64,000 nucleotides of DNA from Morchella semilibera (Eukaryota > Ascomycota > Pezizomycetes > Pezizales > Morchellaceae): assembly GCA_009192285.1 (NCBI GenBank), contig WBVU01000011.1, positions 1,174,668-1,238,667 on the forward strand, written 5' to 3'. Positions 49,848 through 61,792 of the stretch are shown in pieces. The translations under genes and the position numbers were made by a program. Each line of letters opens with the position of its first letter. Within the stretch, counting starts at the first letter, position 1. The notes under the pieces are model-generated. The model did no database searches. It had not been told where the DNA came from and saw only the letters and a list, made by a program, of their open reading frames with translations.

Positions 49848-51138
49848 CGGGACATATACTATAGCGTAGGACATATAATTGCAGCGTTCCTCCGCGAGAA
49901 TCGGGCCAACGGGACTTTGTGCAGTGGGAGTGAGCAATGTCTTCCCACCGACTCGAACGTGGGGTGATTGTGTACAATAGGTACGATGTCCGCTGCTCAG
50001 TCTTAGACAGTGTCACTACATGTATGTCTGCGGGCCACCACATCACCCCACATCACCCGACCATGCCCCCAGTCCGGAAACATGAAACACCAGGACGGAC
50101 GACCAATTAACGGCCCACAGCCCACAATACAGGCAGCCGCCCCCCACCCAGCTGCAGATCGACGGGCCGAGCTCGATCCCTTGTCCCGGTGCCGGGTTCA
50201 TGTGTTGATCTCCCGCTGCCCCCGAGAGCAGCGATCTTGACGACCCTGGGTTCCGGGGTCCGTGGGGTATAATTAGAGGTGGCCCGATACAGCTGCGCCG
50301 GTGCAATTTCGACGTCGGGGTGAGGGTGAGTGATTGCTTGTGGTTCAAACTTCCCAATGAGCAGTTGAGGTCCGTAGTCCCTCTCATCCTTTATCCCAGG
50401 TGCTTTCTATATGTATATATGCTTCTAATCCGATATGATTATACGTGCCGACAAAAGCTGCTGATGCCTCACCGAAGATATATTACAGGATCGACCGCGA
50501 TATCGTTTTTCATGCGAAAGAACGGTTCCGCAGTACAAGCCTACCCGGGGCCCTTGGGGGGGAATTGACGTCCTGGCTCTTGTAAATTATTTTAGAGATG
50601 TAGGTATCACTAACGATTATATTGAAATGCAATTGCGTAAAAAAGGCCTCTAATTCGTTATTCTATATATACAGATTCATGATAATCATAAGCAATTGAC
50701 CGGTTTCCCATTTCCCATTTCCCATATCCCCATTACCAAACCCCCATACCACCATCACCATCACGTTAGTTAGATCCAGCTACCATCATGTATACAGCCC
50801 ATCAAACGAGCCCAAAAGAGCAGCCAAGTAATCGCTCCCCGAGCAATTGCAGTCATAGCCAATCCCACCACAGCCGTACCGTCCCCCCACCAGGTCCCAT
50901 CACCAGTAGTATCAATTCTCACAAACACAAAATCAATCGCTCACCACCCTGCCTGCAGTACAAAAGCAAAAACACCAGCATTATATAAATAAATAAAAAA
51001 ACCTCCACCATCACGACGACTGAACGATAGCAGACCTTCTCCCCAGCCTGAACCGATCCCTGAATCTCCCCTTCGTATTAACCGGGCTCCTGCAGACACA
51101 CACACACAAATGATTAGTGAACCGAACCGACCGAGGTT

Positions 51139-51696
51139 TCAGATTGGGTGTTCGTACACTAGTGCCTCTTCCGTGGTACTGACGGTGTTTGATCTAGACC
51201 TCAGGGTAGTGCTGCTGCCCGTGCTCTGGACCGACAGTGGCCGCGGCACCGCCTCGGTCGGCAGCGGGGGCAGCGGGCGATTCGGCGGCGGGCCGGGGGA
51301 TGGTGGGAGGCGGCGCCATGACTTGCTGCTACTGCCTAGAGAAGTAGTAGTAGATCCTGGGGGTGGGGGGGTGGTGGTGTCAGTACATGTATGTATATAT
51401 ATATTAGCCAGGGGTGGGCTGGGGTAGGGCTGGACTAACCGGGATGGCGGTTCACATCTACGTGAAGGCCAAAACGGGCTCTTGAACTCCGCTCGGCTAC
51501 GGGGAAGATTAATGTGATGTCCACTGTGTGGAGAATGTTAGAAGAAGGTAGTCAGCTTGGAGGGGAGGGAGGACTGACTTTCGAGCTCTTCAGAGACTTT
51601 CTCGAATTCGAGCTCTAGCTCGGTGAGCCAATTGCCGGTACACAGTTCTTCTGGCTTCCCAAGGGCTCTTCGGTAGTCGATGTCTTTGCTCGCCAT
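51139..51696 (-). CDS. Small three-exon orphan protein
   Basis: Exons 51696-51579, 51496-51440, 51356-51139; 393 nt, 130 residues, phases consistent, introns 82 and 83 nt with GTCAGT/GTTAGT donors and GTAG/CCCAG acceptors. The N-terminal part is acidic and likely helical (MASKDIDYRRALGKPEEL, then LTELELEFEKVSEELE). The rest is Ser/Pro/Arg-rich with a proline-rich stretch (PPSPGPPPNRPLPPLP), which could bind SH3 or similar domains, and an end of VYEHPI. The composition is protein-like throughout and the model ends at a natural stop. I recognise no family. No single open frame reveals this gene; it appears only after splicing. Confidence 0.55.
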
Positions 51697-53918
51697 GTTT
51701 TGTTTTTGTTTTTGTTTTTGGGTTTGGGTTTGTTGTGATGTTATATGGGTGTATGTGGTTGGTTGGTTGTGCAGTAGTAGTAAAAGTAGTAAAAAAGTTG
51801 TTTACCGTGTTGTTTCTATATGCAGTAATAATGGGGTATCAAGAGCAAAGCAAAGCAAAGCAAGGCAAGGAAAGGAAAGGCAAGTACGTTCCTTCGTTAT
51901 ATGTATGTATGTCTAAATAAACAGAGCAGAGATCAGAAAGACAAGACAAGACTCCCCCCCCAAAACAATGCACGACACATTTATATATCCCATTCCAGAG
52001 CAGAGAGAGAGAGAGAGAGAGTCCCCACAGCCTCCCAATCCGCAAAGTTAATTTACCAGGGAGAACCGTTGCTCATCCCTACCTTACGTACTGTACTCTA
52101 CGTTATCGGCCCTTCTCGGCAGCATCTGAAAAAAGCAGCAGCATCATCATCCCTCCTTCCAGAAGCCCCCCCCCCCCTTCCCCGGACGAACACGCGAATC
52201 CCAGGACCCTGTCACGCTACGCCTGGTGGAGGATGATCGGAGGGAACCCATCAGAGATGGAGGAGAGTGCGTAGTGGAGCCCCCCCCCCCCCAGTAAAGA
52301 GGAATAGCGAGAATCGCCTTGCATGAAATTGAGCGTACACTACCAGGTACACACTGAGCTACTGGGCTACTTACTGTGCCACACATCCCGAAATGTCGGG
52401 CGAGAGCCTGGGAATGGGAATAGGAAAGGGGTGTTCGAACTATAATACAGTAGTGGTAATAGTGGCGGCGCGAGAGGGCTCTGTTTCGGTTTCGGGACGT
52501 ACGTTTCAGATAGTTAGTAGAGGATTTAGTTTGTAGCTACACCTTCAGTACCTACATACAGACTAAGCTACAAAATACAGCCCAGATGGAGTGTCCAGGC
52601 CCGGGGGGGATTCCAAGACAAGGCTAGCTGGAGCAGGAAGTAGAAATAGAAGTATATGAAAGGATCTATTACAGTACAGTACACACAAAGTGACACAGAC
52701 ACAGCCCAGTCAGTCACAGTCTGTGCAGTGGAGTCGGCGATGGAACCGAGATTCCGTCATTTGTTACCGAAGGACTGCCTCTCCCACATGGCGGAACATG
52801 ATAATCACCATCCGACTCCACGGAAGGAGAGTGGGGGGGGAACCAAGGGCCGGATTACGACAAACACATCGTATTCAGCTCGCCCAAGGTCGCACATCTA
52901 CACGCACACAATACAATAAGCTCGCTTGCCTCTTTCCAGTCAGTTTGGCAGGCACTATTACATACATACCGACGGCTGAGCCTACCTAACAAAAAAAAAA
53001 GAAATTCTGTCACGGGTATTGCAACAAGCGACATGACTTACTGGATCGAACTAATTAACCCCCCCCCAGCTCCCCCCATGCCACGCCTCAGATCCTTCAA
53101 TTTAGAGCTCTTGTGTCCCCTCCCCCTCATATTAAACAAATGTATTGGATACTCTACTCGAGTACCTAGTAGGGAGGAGCTATCGAGATTGCAGATCCTC
53201 CAAAACAGCAGCCCCGTTGCCAAGCACAGCCCGACCAGCTGTATGTAGAGGAGAGTAATTCTCACGGCGAGATAAGTTGCAGCCATCTAGCTTAGGATAG
53301 CATTCCTCTGACAGTCTGACAGTGACGCTGGGGAGGGAGGCTGTCTGTGTATCACGTTATCTGCCCCGAATAACGTTGTGTCCAAGCCCAGAAAACCAAA
53401 CCCTAGCCCAGCCCAGCCCAGCCCAGCCAGCCAGCCAACTAACGAGTGATCTGTGGTGAACGTGTTCAAACGTCTCACGAACGTCACAGTCAAACCCCTC
53501 GCTCTCAACATATGGTTCCAGTCCCAGTCACAGCCCCAGCGTTTTCAAAACCAGTAATAAGCACTACACTGCAGATATACCAAGAGAAGCTCTGCCATGC
53601 TATCAGGATATACGTACTACTACATCGTACCCGTACATACCCCCAAAAGGGCAGACCGTTCCACGTCTAGCTTTTTCATCTCCAATCCAACCTTGGGGGA
53701 GAGATCTTTCCTCTGTCTATGGATCATAATATATAAATGTAGCTATTTACCGCCGGTATACAGCATGAAGCTCACAAAAACACACCAAACAACACAACAC
53801 CAGCTAATCGAGTGGTGGTGGTGGTGGTGGTAGTAAATAATAAAAATAAAAAATAAAGGGGCTCTAATTACTGTACATTGCAAACCACCACCACCACCTG
53901 GATATCGCGCGCCCAACA
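51697..53918. other. Intergenic region between the orphan gene and TOF1
   Basis: No gene supported. It contains low-complexity tracts: GA repeats (52005-52020), C runs (52168-52178, 52280-52292), CAGCC repeats (53401-53440) and a GTG run (53811-53831). TOF1 ends at 53919 on the minus strand, so the right part includes its 3' UTR. Confidence 0.5.
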
Positions 53919-56900
53919 TTACTCCGAATCGCTATCCACGACCACCGGGCCCCTCCTCGCCCTGCCCGCACTAGCCCGCGGCGTTTCATCCTCCTCCTCC
54001 TCCTCCTCTTCGTCGCCCTCGCCAGGAGCATCCACCATCTCCACATCACTACGTCCCACCGGCGACCCCACGCCAGCACCCCCATCCCCACCCCCGCCAC
54101 TAGGCACCACCGGCGTCACCTCTCTCGAGATGACGCCCTGATCTTCCTCGTCCTCTTCCCCGCCCTCCTGCTCCTCCGAACCCTCATCGCTCTCCTCCTC
54201 CACAACCCTCTTCCTCTTACTCTTCTTCTCCGGAGTCTCGCCCATCTCCACCCCCTCCCCCTTCTTCCTCTTCCTCGGCGCCACCAACCTAGAGAACTCC
54301 ATCGACGCAGCCACCGCCCCGGCCGTAGCACCCTCGCGCTGCGCCTGTTCGCGTAGATAGAACTCACTCTGAGCCTCACCCTCAAGGTCGCTCTCGTCAT
54401 CCGAGAGGTGCACAAACAGCTCACTCTTTATCGCCATCCTCTTCTCACGCTCCTTCTGCTGCCTCTTGCGCAGCTTCTCCTCCAGCACCTCGAGGTCGAC
54501 CACCTGCTCCTCGCCATCGCCGTCGAGGTCACGACGCCTGCGTCTGGGCTTGGCGCCGGGCTTCTTGCGCGCCTCGAGCGGCTGCATCGGCGTGGGACCG
54601 CCGGGCTCGAATTGGTGCTCTTCCTCTTCGTCGGGTTCGGAGTCGGGGTTAGGGAGGCGCGGCCGAGGCTTGCGCTTGATGAGGTCCTCGGGGGACAAGT
54701 CATCGTCGAGTACCATGGGGTCGTTGGTGTACTTCTTGAGGAGGTCGAAGCACTCCTGCAGCTTTTCGGCGCTGAGGGAGGAGGGGATGTGCCATGGCGT
54801 GTCGGGGCTTTCGTCGTCGACTCCGAGCCGTTCTAGCCCCAGGATGGTCATGAGGAGACGCAGCTTGGCGTCTTTGAACAGCGCCGTTTTGCGCTCTTCG
54901 GTATCGGGCGTGATAGCTGTGGTGGCTAGTTAGTTATGGGGGAGTTTATGTGGATTTATGACGTGACGCGGGGAGGGTGACTTACTGATACCGGGGGGCT
55001 TGGGCGATTCACTCTCAATCACCTCTGCGCCAGCGTCCGCGGCCGCTTCAGCTTCAAGGATGCGGCGGGCGGCATCCTCGGCCTCCCAGGCCTTACGCTC
55101 GCTGATGGCCCTGTTGAGCACGTCCTTGAGCCAGTCCACCGCATCTCCCTTATTTTCGTCGACCAACACGCCAACCGCAACACCGACCTGCTCATTCCTC
55201 GGTAGCCCCGGGATATGCAGCTCCGCCGGAGGCCTCGGCACCCTGATCTTGACCTCGCGATCATACCCATGCGTCAAATAATGCATCGTGTTATTCATCT
55301 TTGTAAACAGCAACTCGACATACAACTCCGGCCGGCTCTCCAACTTCTTGATGAGCCGCCTCAGATAGTACTTCACAAACTGGTCCATCTCCTTCCTGGC
55401 GGGGTGGTCCTGGGCCAGCCCGTCGGCCGGGTCCTGCATGATGCTGTAGAAGCGGTCCACAATGTCGATTCGGAACAGCAGCACCTCCTCCTGCCGCTTG
55501 ACAAAGATGCGGTGGAAGAAGGTGATTGCACGCTTCACCTGGCTGTACGAGAGCTCCTTGTAGTTGTCGAGAAAGGCCAGGAAGGTGTTGACGCAGCTCT
55601 GCTGCAGCACCTTGCCTTCAAACTTTGCAAAGTCGAATGCCCGCTCCCGCATCGTGGTGCGGCCCTGCAGCGCAAGCTCCTCGTCATTTTCCTCGTCATC
55701 GCCGTCGGCCGGCATGTCGACGTCGTCTTGTTGCTGCCGCTGTGGCTGCTTCTGCTTCTTCCGCTTCGCCCGCTGCTGGCGCTTTGAACGGACAAAGAGG
55801 TGCTCGTGCTGCTTCGAGTAGCGCTCGAGCATCTTGAGGTGCACATGGACCATCTCTGTGCAGTCGTCCAGCCAGCTGAACGGCTGCTTTGTGTATGAGC
55901 GCAGGATGCCCAGCACGAGGTCGAGCGTCGTCTCTTCGTAGAAGAGGCGGTTCTGGATGTTTTCGGCAATATCTTGGTCCTCATCGAGCGGCGAGACGGT
56001 CATGTCCTGCACGGTGAGCAGGATCTGCGTGAAGCAGCGCATCCCCGCCTGGAGCTCGAGCCACAGTTTGGACTCGTACCACTCAGTCATGCGCCGGTTG
56101 AGCGTGATCAGCATCTCCTGGTTTAGCACGGACGCCACGAGGGAAAACGAGTCGTCTATCACCGCCGCCGCATCTTCTTGCTGCTGCTGTTTTGCAGCCG
56201 CCTTCCGGCGTGCCCGCTCCGCTTTGAGGAACCAGGCGACCAGGTAGAAGAACTGGCGCTGGTTGGTATTCAGAAGTCTTTCCGCATCGCGGTCAATCGC
56301 GCGGCGCACATGGCCTAACAGTGGGTTGAAGCCCGCGTCGAGAAAGTCCTCTACAAAGCCCCTCATTTTCACCTTCGCAGCGCCCTCGAGCGTGACTATC
56401 AGGTCAAACTCGGACTTGCGCCCGACGCCCTTGACATCGCTACCCTTGGGCTTCTTCCACTTCTTGCTGGCGTCAATCTTTTTCTGCGCCGTGTCTTTGC
56501 CCAGCAGCGCGCCCTGGCCAGACACGAATGCGCGCCGCCCGTCGTTCTTCTCCATCCACACTGCTGTGCCGAAGCGGTTATGCCTGGTGCTCTTGCTGCG
56601 CGCCGCGGCCCGCTTCATCTCGTCCTCCCTCTTCAGCAGATCCACCAGGCTCCCCGCCTTCTTTTCCCGCTCTTCGTCCTCCGTGCGGAACAGCTGCTCA
56701 ATGTCCACGCTCTTGAGCAGGTGGTACACAGCCTCCATGACCACGACATCCTGCGTGATGAACTCGGCACCGACGTTACTCGCGATAGCGAGCAGTAGGT
56801 GTAGGACGTTCTGGTCGGCGAAGGCCTCGATAGTCGCGCAGCGGTTGATGGCCTCGCCGGTGTCGGACTCGGTGGGGTTTGGATGCTCGATGAGGGCGAT

Positions 56901-57798
56901 GTTGCGGAAGAGGTAGAGCACTAGCTTGATGATTCCTTCGTCACGATCGGTGCGCTCTGCTGCGGGGATGGCGAGGGATGGGAGGGCGACGCGCACGATC
57001 GAGGAGAGGATCCGGCGCGAGGGGTGCCGCAGGATCCCGGTCTTGTAGGTGGCTTGCGCGTGGGTGATGGCGGGCTGGTGCCGGTGGTGGTTCTGCGTCA
57101 TCTCGGAGACGGACTTGTCGAATGGCCATGTGAGCGGGACAAGGATCTCGACTGCGGGATAAGGAATTAACATCTTCTGTAGAAGCCTAGAGGGCGAGAG
57201 AGCATACCGCAGGCGAGTGCTAATCGGTGTTTAGCCCTGTTCTCGGTGTCCTCCTCTTTCCAGTCGGCGAGAATCTCGACCAGATCCCCATTAACTAAGT
57301 TTGCCTCTGCCATGCATCGTGCGACCTATATGTAACCCTTAGCACCCCTCCCTCGCCCCTTCTTTCCAATTCTCCCCTCTCTTCCAATTCCCGAGGGTGT
57401 GTGTGCGGGGGGGTGCCTCCTACATCATATCGATTCAGCTTCTCGTCATAGAGCCGTAGCCATCTCCGTAGATCCTTTAGACAGGCCAATGCGTCGTCTC
57501 CCAACTCGTATCCCGTAGACGTGGTTCCCCCGAGCTATATATCATTGATTTACCCCCGGTCAGTTCTACTGCGGGAGTGAGTGAGTGAGAGGTTGGGGGT
57601 GGGGGGGGGGGGTGGTCCTACCGCCGAGACCAGAGAAAGGATGTGTGCTCTCTGTAGTTGAATCAAACACGTTAGCTAGCTAGCCAGATACGTCGGAAAT
57701 GCATATGAATACGGCAGAGGAAGACAAACAATCAGAGGGTCCACGGTCTCGGGGGCGCCGGCGAAGGCCGGGACGTCGTTCTCACTGTCGGTCTCCAT
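53919..57798 (-). CDS. TOF1: Tof1/Swi1 (Timeless) replication fork protection protein
   Basis: Subunit of the fork protection complex with Csm3/Swi3; stabilises stalled forks and activates the S-phase checkpoint in the nucleus. Six exons: 57798-57730, 57651-57622, 57534-57424, 57325-57208, 57151-54986, 54916-53919; 3492 nt, 1163 residues. The short early exons reconstruct the family N-terminus: [10 protein letters not shown] (a 30 nt exon), [36 protein letters not shown], then [19 protein letters not shown] and [11 protein letters not shown]. The Timeless core follows ([40 protein letters not shown]). Further on are basic and acidic low-complexity stretches and a C-terminal tail rich in Glu and Asp, ending VVVDSDSE. 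Third positions are markedly GC-rich, which produces long antisense open frames that are not genes. Confidence 0.94.
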
Positions 57799-59131
57799 CG
57801 TGCCGGAGGCTTGGGCAAATGGGGAAGAGAAGGGGGGGTATTAAGAATTAGGATAGGAAAAGGGCGTTTATGAAAAAATCAAAAAAAAAAAGTCTATAAA
57901 GCTGCAAAGAACTGATATTATCATCGGTGGTGGTGGTTGAACTAGAAAAAAAAAAAAAAAACGCGTTTGGGCGCGTCGCGTAAATTGATCTTGGCGGGTA
58001 TAGGGGTAAGTCTATGAACAGTGGTTGCAACAGCAGTAGGCGCCTACTCTACAGCTTACCCCTGCACCCGTACTGCGAGGCTCCAGTCAAAAAAAACCGG
58101 TAGCACACCAACGAGCACCTCCACATACAATCCATCAACGATGAGCTCAACCCCACCGCGACACGGGCCTCATGGCAACACCTACCAGTGAGAGTATATA
58201 CCTTACTTGGACGACCAAGCCAGCAAAACCCAGGTCCAGGTCCAGAATATTCGTTCCCCCGACATGCACCGACCATATGTACGAGGCTCCGATCAAAAAA
58301 CCGGTGGCGTGCATAGCCAACGAGGGACCGATCTAGCATCTGCGCCGACTCCAATATTTCAACAACAACGCATAAACTAGATACATATCTCTGATTGCGA
58401 TTTACCAGATTCACTTTAGACCTCAAGGGCTCATACCATGTAGGCAAGAAAACATTAACGCACAGCTAGTTCTGTTGTAAGTTTGAAGACGAGTGAGATC
58501 CCATGAAGGGATTAATAGTATATACATGTATGGAGATATGTGTACACCCCCCCCCCTCGAGAATACAAACGACGTGCTCGGCGCAGGAGCACATCGTATA
58601 CATAACAGCACCTGTTTAAACTACATGTGCCGCATACACACTACAAATAGTACCGATAGAAGTCAGAGAACCACATGTAGACATATTCGAAAAGCGGTGC
58701 CATAGACAGTGCAATCACGCGAAATCACTCGCGGGCTATCAACTACTACATGTAGCCAGTAAATGCACACAAACAGCAGGCTCCAGCGGTAAAAGAGCGG
58801 AATTCATATTTACATACTAACATGCCTGCTAGCCAGCTATTGATATATCCCCCCCCCCCCACAATGCACAAAATCCACACCGCACACTACGCATTGATAT
58901 CACCAGAAGCCCAACCAAGAAAGATAGCTCGTCGATAATTAAAGGAAAAAAGAGTCAAAGCAAAGAAGATCAAAAAGAATAAAAATAAAAAAATAAATCA
59001 AAACACCAAACCACCCAATCCATTTTTTTTCCCTCAAAAATCGCACCATCAATCACTACACAATCATTCCATACAGCCAAGAAGAGGGAACAAAAAAAGA
59101 AACAAAAGAGTTCTACACATAAAAAAAAAAC
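57799..59131. other. Intergenic region upstream of TOF1
   Basis: No gene supported. It holds a pair of imperfect 49 bp direct repeats (58070-58118 and 58279-58327), A runs (57881-57890, 57943-57961) and TACATGTA copies near 58525 and 58747. The right part is probably the NFS1 3' UTR. Confidence 0.5.
58070..58327. repeat. Pair of imperfect direct repeats about 210 bp apart
   Basis: GAGGCTCC(A/G)(G/A)TCAAAA, ACCGGT(A/G)G and CCAACGAG occur in the same order at 58070-58118 and 58279-58327. The copies differ by several substitutions and small indels, so this is an old duplication. Confidence 0.55.
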
Positions 59132-60863
59132 CTAGTGCTGGCTCCACTCAATCGTATTCAAGTCCACACCCTCCTGCACCAACTCCCACAACGGACTCAA
59201 TTCCCTTAGGAAGGTGACACGCTCCTTAACCGCCTTCAGCACGTAGTCAATCTCCTGCTCCGTCGTGAACCTGCCGATTCCGAAACGGATGCTGCTGTGT
59301 GCGCTCTCGTCGCTGGAGCCGAGAGCACGGAGAACGTATGAGGGCTCGAGAGACGCAGAGGTACAGGCGGAGCCGGAGGAGAGTGCAATGTCTTTGAGTG
59401 CCATGAGGAGCGACTCGCCTTCGACATAGGCAAAGGAGACGTTAACGCAACCGGGATAGCGCGCGCTGGGGTCGCCATTGAGGGTGGTGTGCTCCATTGC
59501 GAGGAGGCCGTCTGAGAGGCGCTTGGAGAGGGCAGAGATGCGCTTGTGGTCATACTACAACAAAATGTCAACACATTATCCCTACAATAATCGCAGGGGA
59601 GGGGATTATTACCTCAAGTTCCTCATAAGCAATACGGCAGGCTTCACCAAACCCGATGACGAGCGGTGGCGCAAGAGTTCCACTTCGAAGCCCACGCTCC
59701 TGACCACCTCCAGAGATCAAAGGCTCGATTCTAACCCTCGGCCGCCTCCTCACATAGCAAGCACCGATTCCCTTCGGTCCATACACCTTATGTCCCGAGA
59801 TCGACATCAAGTCAATCTGCATCTTATTCACATCCATGGGGATCTTCCCCACCGCCTGGGCTGCATCTGTGTGGAAGAAGACCTTCTTCGACCTACACAA
59901 CTTTCCAATCTCCTCCATCGGCTGGATAACCCCAATTTCGTTGTTGACCGCCATGATCGACACCAACGCCGTGTCTGGGCGGATGGCAGCCTCCAGCTCC
60001 TTCAAGTCAATCAATCCGTTCGTCTGCACCGGGAGATAAGTGATCTCGAAACCCTCGCCCTCTAGGTGGCGGCACGAGTCGAGCACGCACTTGTGCTCCG
60101 TCTGACTGGTGATGATGTGCTTCTTCTTGCTCTTGTAGAAGCGGGCAACGCCCTTGATGCTCATATTGTTCGACTCGGTGGCGCCGGAGGTGAAGATGAT
60201 CTCCTTAGGGTCCGCACCAACGAGGCGTGCAATGTTGGAACGGGCTTCCTCGGTGGCCTTCTCGGTCTCCCAGCCGTAGGCGTGGGTGCGCGAGTGTGGG
60301 TTTCCGTAGAGACCAGTGAAGAAGGGAAGCATGGCATCGAGGACACGGGGGTCGGTGGGGGTCGTGGCTTGCATGTCAAGGTAGATGGGGCGAGTTCCTG
60401 CGTCCATTATCGTGGCCTGCTTGAGGATCCCTGGTGGATTATCACAGAAATGTTAGCCACCTACAACCCAATCTCAAAGGAAGTCAGAAGCAAAAGAAGG
60501 GGAATAAAGAATGGAATAAAGATTGAAATTGGAGACAGGATAGTTACCTGCAGAAGGCGACATCATGACATCTGCAGTGAGGCCACTCCCAATTGGCATT
60601 TCCGACGGCTTCATTCCACCCGTCTTATTGATAAAGTCCTGCGTATCGATGGCCCTGTTCTGCACATCGACATTGACGGCTGCATTGTTCTTCCCCGACG
60701 ACGAGACATAACCTCTTGACGGCGACGGCGACGACGACGCCTGGTTCTTGAATCTCGGAATGAGCGCACAACGGGCCAGTGACGACGATGATGACCTCAA
60801 GGCGAGGTTTGTGCCAGAGCGACCCAGCAGCGAAGGGAGGAGCACCCTTGTGGGCACCAACAT
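59132..60863 (-). CDS. NFS1: Cysteine desulfurase, mitochondrial (Nfs1/IscS)
   Basis: PLP enzyme that releases sulfur from cysteine for Fe-S cluster assembly and tRNA thiolation. Exons 60863-60548, 60430-59613, 59554-59132; 1557 nt, 518 residues. The first 70 or so residues are rich in Arg, Ser and Ala with few acids, as expected for a mitochondrial presequence. The core begins [20 protein letters not shown]. Visible motifs are [28 protein letters not shown] (PLP-binding lysine, about residue 320), RSGT and [10 protein letters not shown] with the mobile-loop catalytic cysteine (about residue 442). The C-terminal end [20 protein letters not shown] is the eukaryotic signature that contacts Isd11 and Isu partners. 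Everything needed for activity is present. Confidence 0.97.
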
Positions 60864-61792
60864 GGCTGGCTTATAGAATAGTAGATAGATGTGTTTTTAG
60901 ATATGAATGCAGGGTCTTATCAGATTGAGTGTAATATGTGAAGTGGGCTGATGTTTTTTTATTTCTACTGGGGGGGGGTGTGTGAGAGGGTTTCACTGTT
61001 GGTGATGGGATGTGGGCGGGGGGCCAAGCTGCGTTGATATTCGGTGCCGCCCCTCATATGGCTTGGCAGTCTATTCGGAGATTCTTTGATTCTTGGTAAG
61101 CAAGCAAAAATGATTTCTGCCCCCGTGAATCGGCGGGGGGCAGCCGGGGCGGTTCGAATTCTAGAGGGGTCCCTCACCGATTAGCCCGGTGGGTTATGGA
61201 ATGCTCACGAAAGCCGATGGAAATTCATATTCAAGACCCGATCATACATGTACCTATTGGTGTCCCCCTAGCTTCAATTTGGAATTACATGTATTCTACC
61301 TCTAACAGCCTTCACCGTCCGGACAATCATTGCCCTTAGGGTCTTGAATACATGCTTTAACTTTCCTCCGTTAGGTGGTCCTCTCCCCCACCTCTAGCAA
61401 GCCACAACATCCGCCCGTATCCGTGCCCGCAGTAACAATTACTTTAATGCTATCCAAAGTGCTAGCTACATGTATATCTAATCTGGTCGATGACCATGGC
61501 GCACGTATTTATAATTACTTGCGATAAGGGAGCAACATCTTTTGAGTAAACCGTTTTCCCACCACGCTGGAATATGTCCTAATCCCGCCGTATATCCTAT
61601 ATCCGTCGTCCCCCACCTTGCATAACGCTCTCCATGACGTAGATACGTATGGGCAATACTCCCCCGAAGCTCTCGGTATAAATCCAACCATCACCCGCCC
61701 TGATCTATCAATTGGTAGTCTTCATCAAATTGAAGATTGGATCTCTCTATCTTGGAGAAAGAAGAAAAACTGTAGATATCCCCAAAAGAAAA
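60864..61792. promoter_or_regulatory. Shared divergent promoter region, NFS1 and the reductase gene
   Basis: NFS1 (-) and the reductase (+) start 929 bp apart and face away from each other. The space holds three TACATGTA copies (about 61234, 61287, 61464) and a GC-rich hairpin at about 61112-61142 (CTGCCCCC against GGGGGCAG). No transcription-factor site can be assigned with confidence. Confidence 0.45.

Larger units (their letters stand above)
48666..51138. other. Intergenic region with repeats
   Basis: No gene supported. It holds a 23 bp tandem repeat (48897-48942), a 268 bp inverted-repeat element (49273-49540) and an 84 bp hairpin (49764-49847). The part after 50650 is CA/CCA-rich. Confidence 0.5.

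Noticed and set aside
54408-54933. Two overlapping + strand open frames in the TOF1 tail
   Set aside because: Mirror of the acidic and basic low-complexity tail on the minus strand.
55215-55787. Long open frame on the + strand within TOF1
   Set aside because: It is antisense to the well-supported TOF1 exon 5 and arises from GC-rich third positions; no conserved content.
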